DNA from: an uncultured Lachnospiraceae bacterium
Lineage (GTDB): Bacteria > Bacillota > Clostridia > Lachnospirales > Lachnospiraceae
DNA length: 64,000 nucleotides
NCBI GenBank assembly: GCA_910586255.1
Contig: CAJUHR010000001.1
Location: forward strand, 124,001 to 188,000
Direction of reading: 5' to 3'
The notes under the pieces are model-generated. The model did no database searches and was not told where the DNA came from. It saw only the letters and a list, made by a program, of their open reading frames with translations. This document shows, in pieces, positions 63,793 through 64,000 of this stretch; position 1 is the first letter of the stretch, and every line of letters starts with the position of its first letter. A program made the translations under genes and the position numbers.

Positions 63793-64000
63793 TTATGAGT
63801 GGCTGGCATAATACTCGTCAAACAGCTTGCCAACAGCTGTGTGGGTATCGCCGCAGATGGAGGGAAGCTCCCCGCCCCATGCGGCCCCTGCCTGCTCGAA
63901 GCCCTTCTCCACGGCAGCCTGCATCTTCTTCATGGTTTCCACATCATCCCCGGCCAGGGCGGCGGCAAAATCAAAGATACGCTGAGAGGTCTGCTTCACA
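63793..64000 (-). CDS. 3' end of an unidentified gene (5' partial)
   Basis: The last 68 codons, ending KLFDEYYASHS. The text ALAGDDVETMKKMQAAVEKG and AWGGELPSICGDTHTAV resembles the C-terminus of a hypothetical-protein family common in clostridia, with the start outside the window (the first codon read as Met here is a GTG inside the frame). No domain can be named. Confidence 0.6.
   Translation of the reverse strand, partial: VKQTSQRIFDFAAALAGDDVETMKKMQAAVEKGFEQAGAAWGGELPSICGDTHTAVGKLFDEYYASHS

Noticed and set aside
1..64000. CRISPR array, rRNA or tRNA genes
   Set aside because: No regularly spaced repeats, rRNA-like blocks or tRNA cloverleaf sequences were recognised on either strand by eye.

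Overview
The window looks like a chromosomal segment of a Gram-positive anaerobe of the Clostridia, most likely Lachnospiraceae (Enterocloster/Lachnoclostridium-like). This is inferred from the gene set: sortase-assembled pili, a YerC-type TrpR-like regulator, DUF1836, reverse rubrerythrin with PerR, anaerobic sulfite reductase AsrABC, a fused heme/siroheme gene, and strong AGGAGG ribosome binding sites. I saw no rRNA, tRNA or CRISPR array.

Layout. 1-9.95 kb: a pilus operon with a beta-helix adhesin (cut by the window edge), a major pilin, a class C sortase, a minor pilin, a second sortase, a coiled-coil protein and a signal-peptidase-like protein that has lost both catalytic residues; it ends in a clear terminator. 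9.95-18.5 kb: a decayed accessory zone with small regulators, DUF1836, a BspA-like protein, an XRE regulator and a peptidoglycan-binding protein among MITE-like repeats and broken genes (sialidase, PD-(D/E)XK protein, chemotaxis receptor, relaxase). 18.5-23.2 kb: carAB. 23.3-28.9 kb: an ABC-2 exporter with a large zinc-ribbon membrane protein. 28.9-38.7 kb: a ten-gene Mrp/Mbh-like cation antiporter operon with four large antiporter subunits. 38.7-51.2 kb: housekeeping genes, including an L,D-transpeptidase, FAH hydrolase, rubrerythrin and PerR with matching PerR boxes, LysR, PHP hydrolase, S1 protein, small (p)ppGpp synthetase, GDPD, Dtd, M18 aminopeptidase and a trigger-factor-like lipoprotein.

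51.4-62.3 kb: asrABC (sulfite to sulfide) and, further on, a HemC-CobA-HemD triple fusion plus precorrin-2 dehydrogenase, which together make most of the siroheme that AsrC needs. Between them sits a restriction-modification cassette (54.5-58.6 kb) whose two methyltransferases and nuclease all carry frameshifts or stop codons, followed by a 150-bp MITE with an 8-bp target duplication and a second repeat that appears to supply the promoter of the hemC fusion. Both repeats recur in opposite orientation at 10-11.8 kb. The window ends with a DUF1266 lipoprotein and the 3' end of an unidentified gene.

All calls come from reading the sequence; family names are from recognition of motifs, not from database searches.
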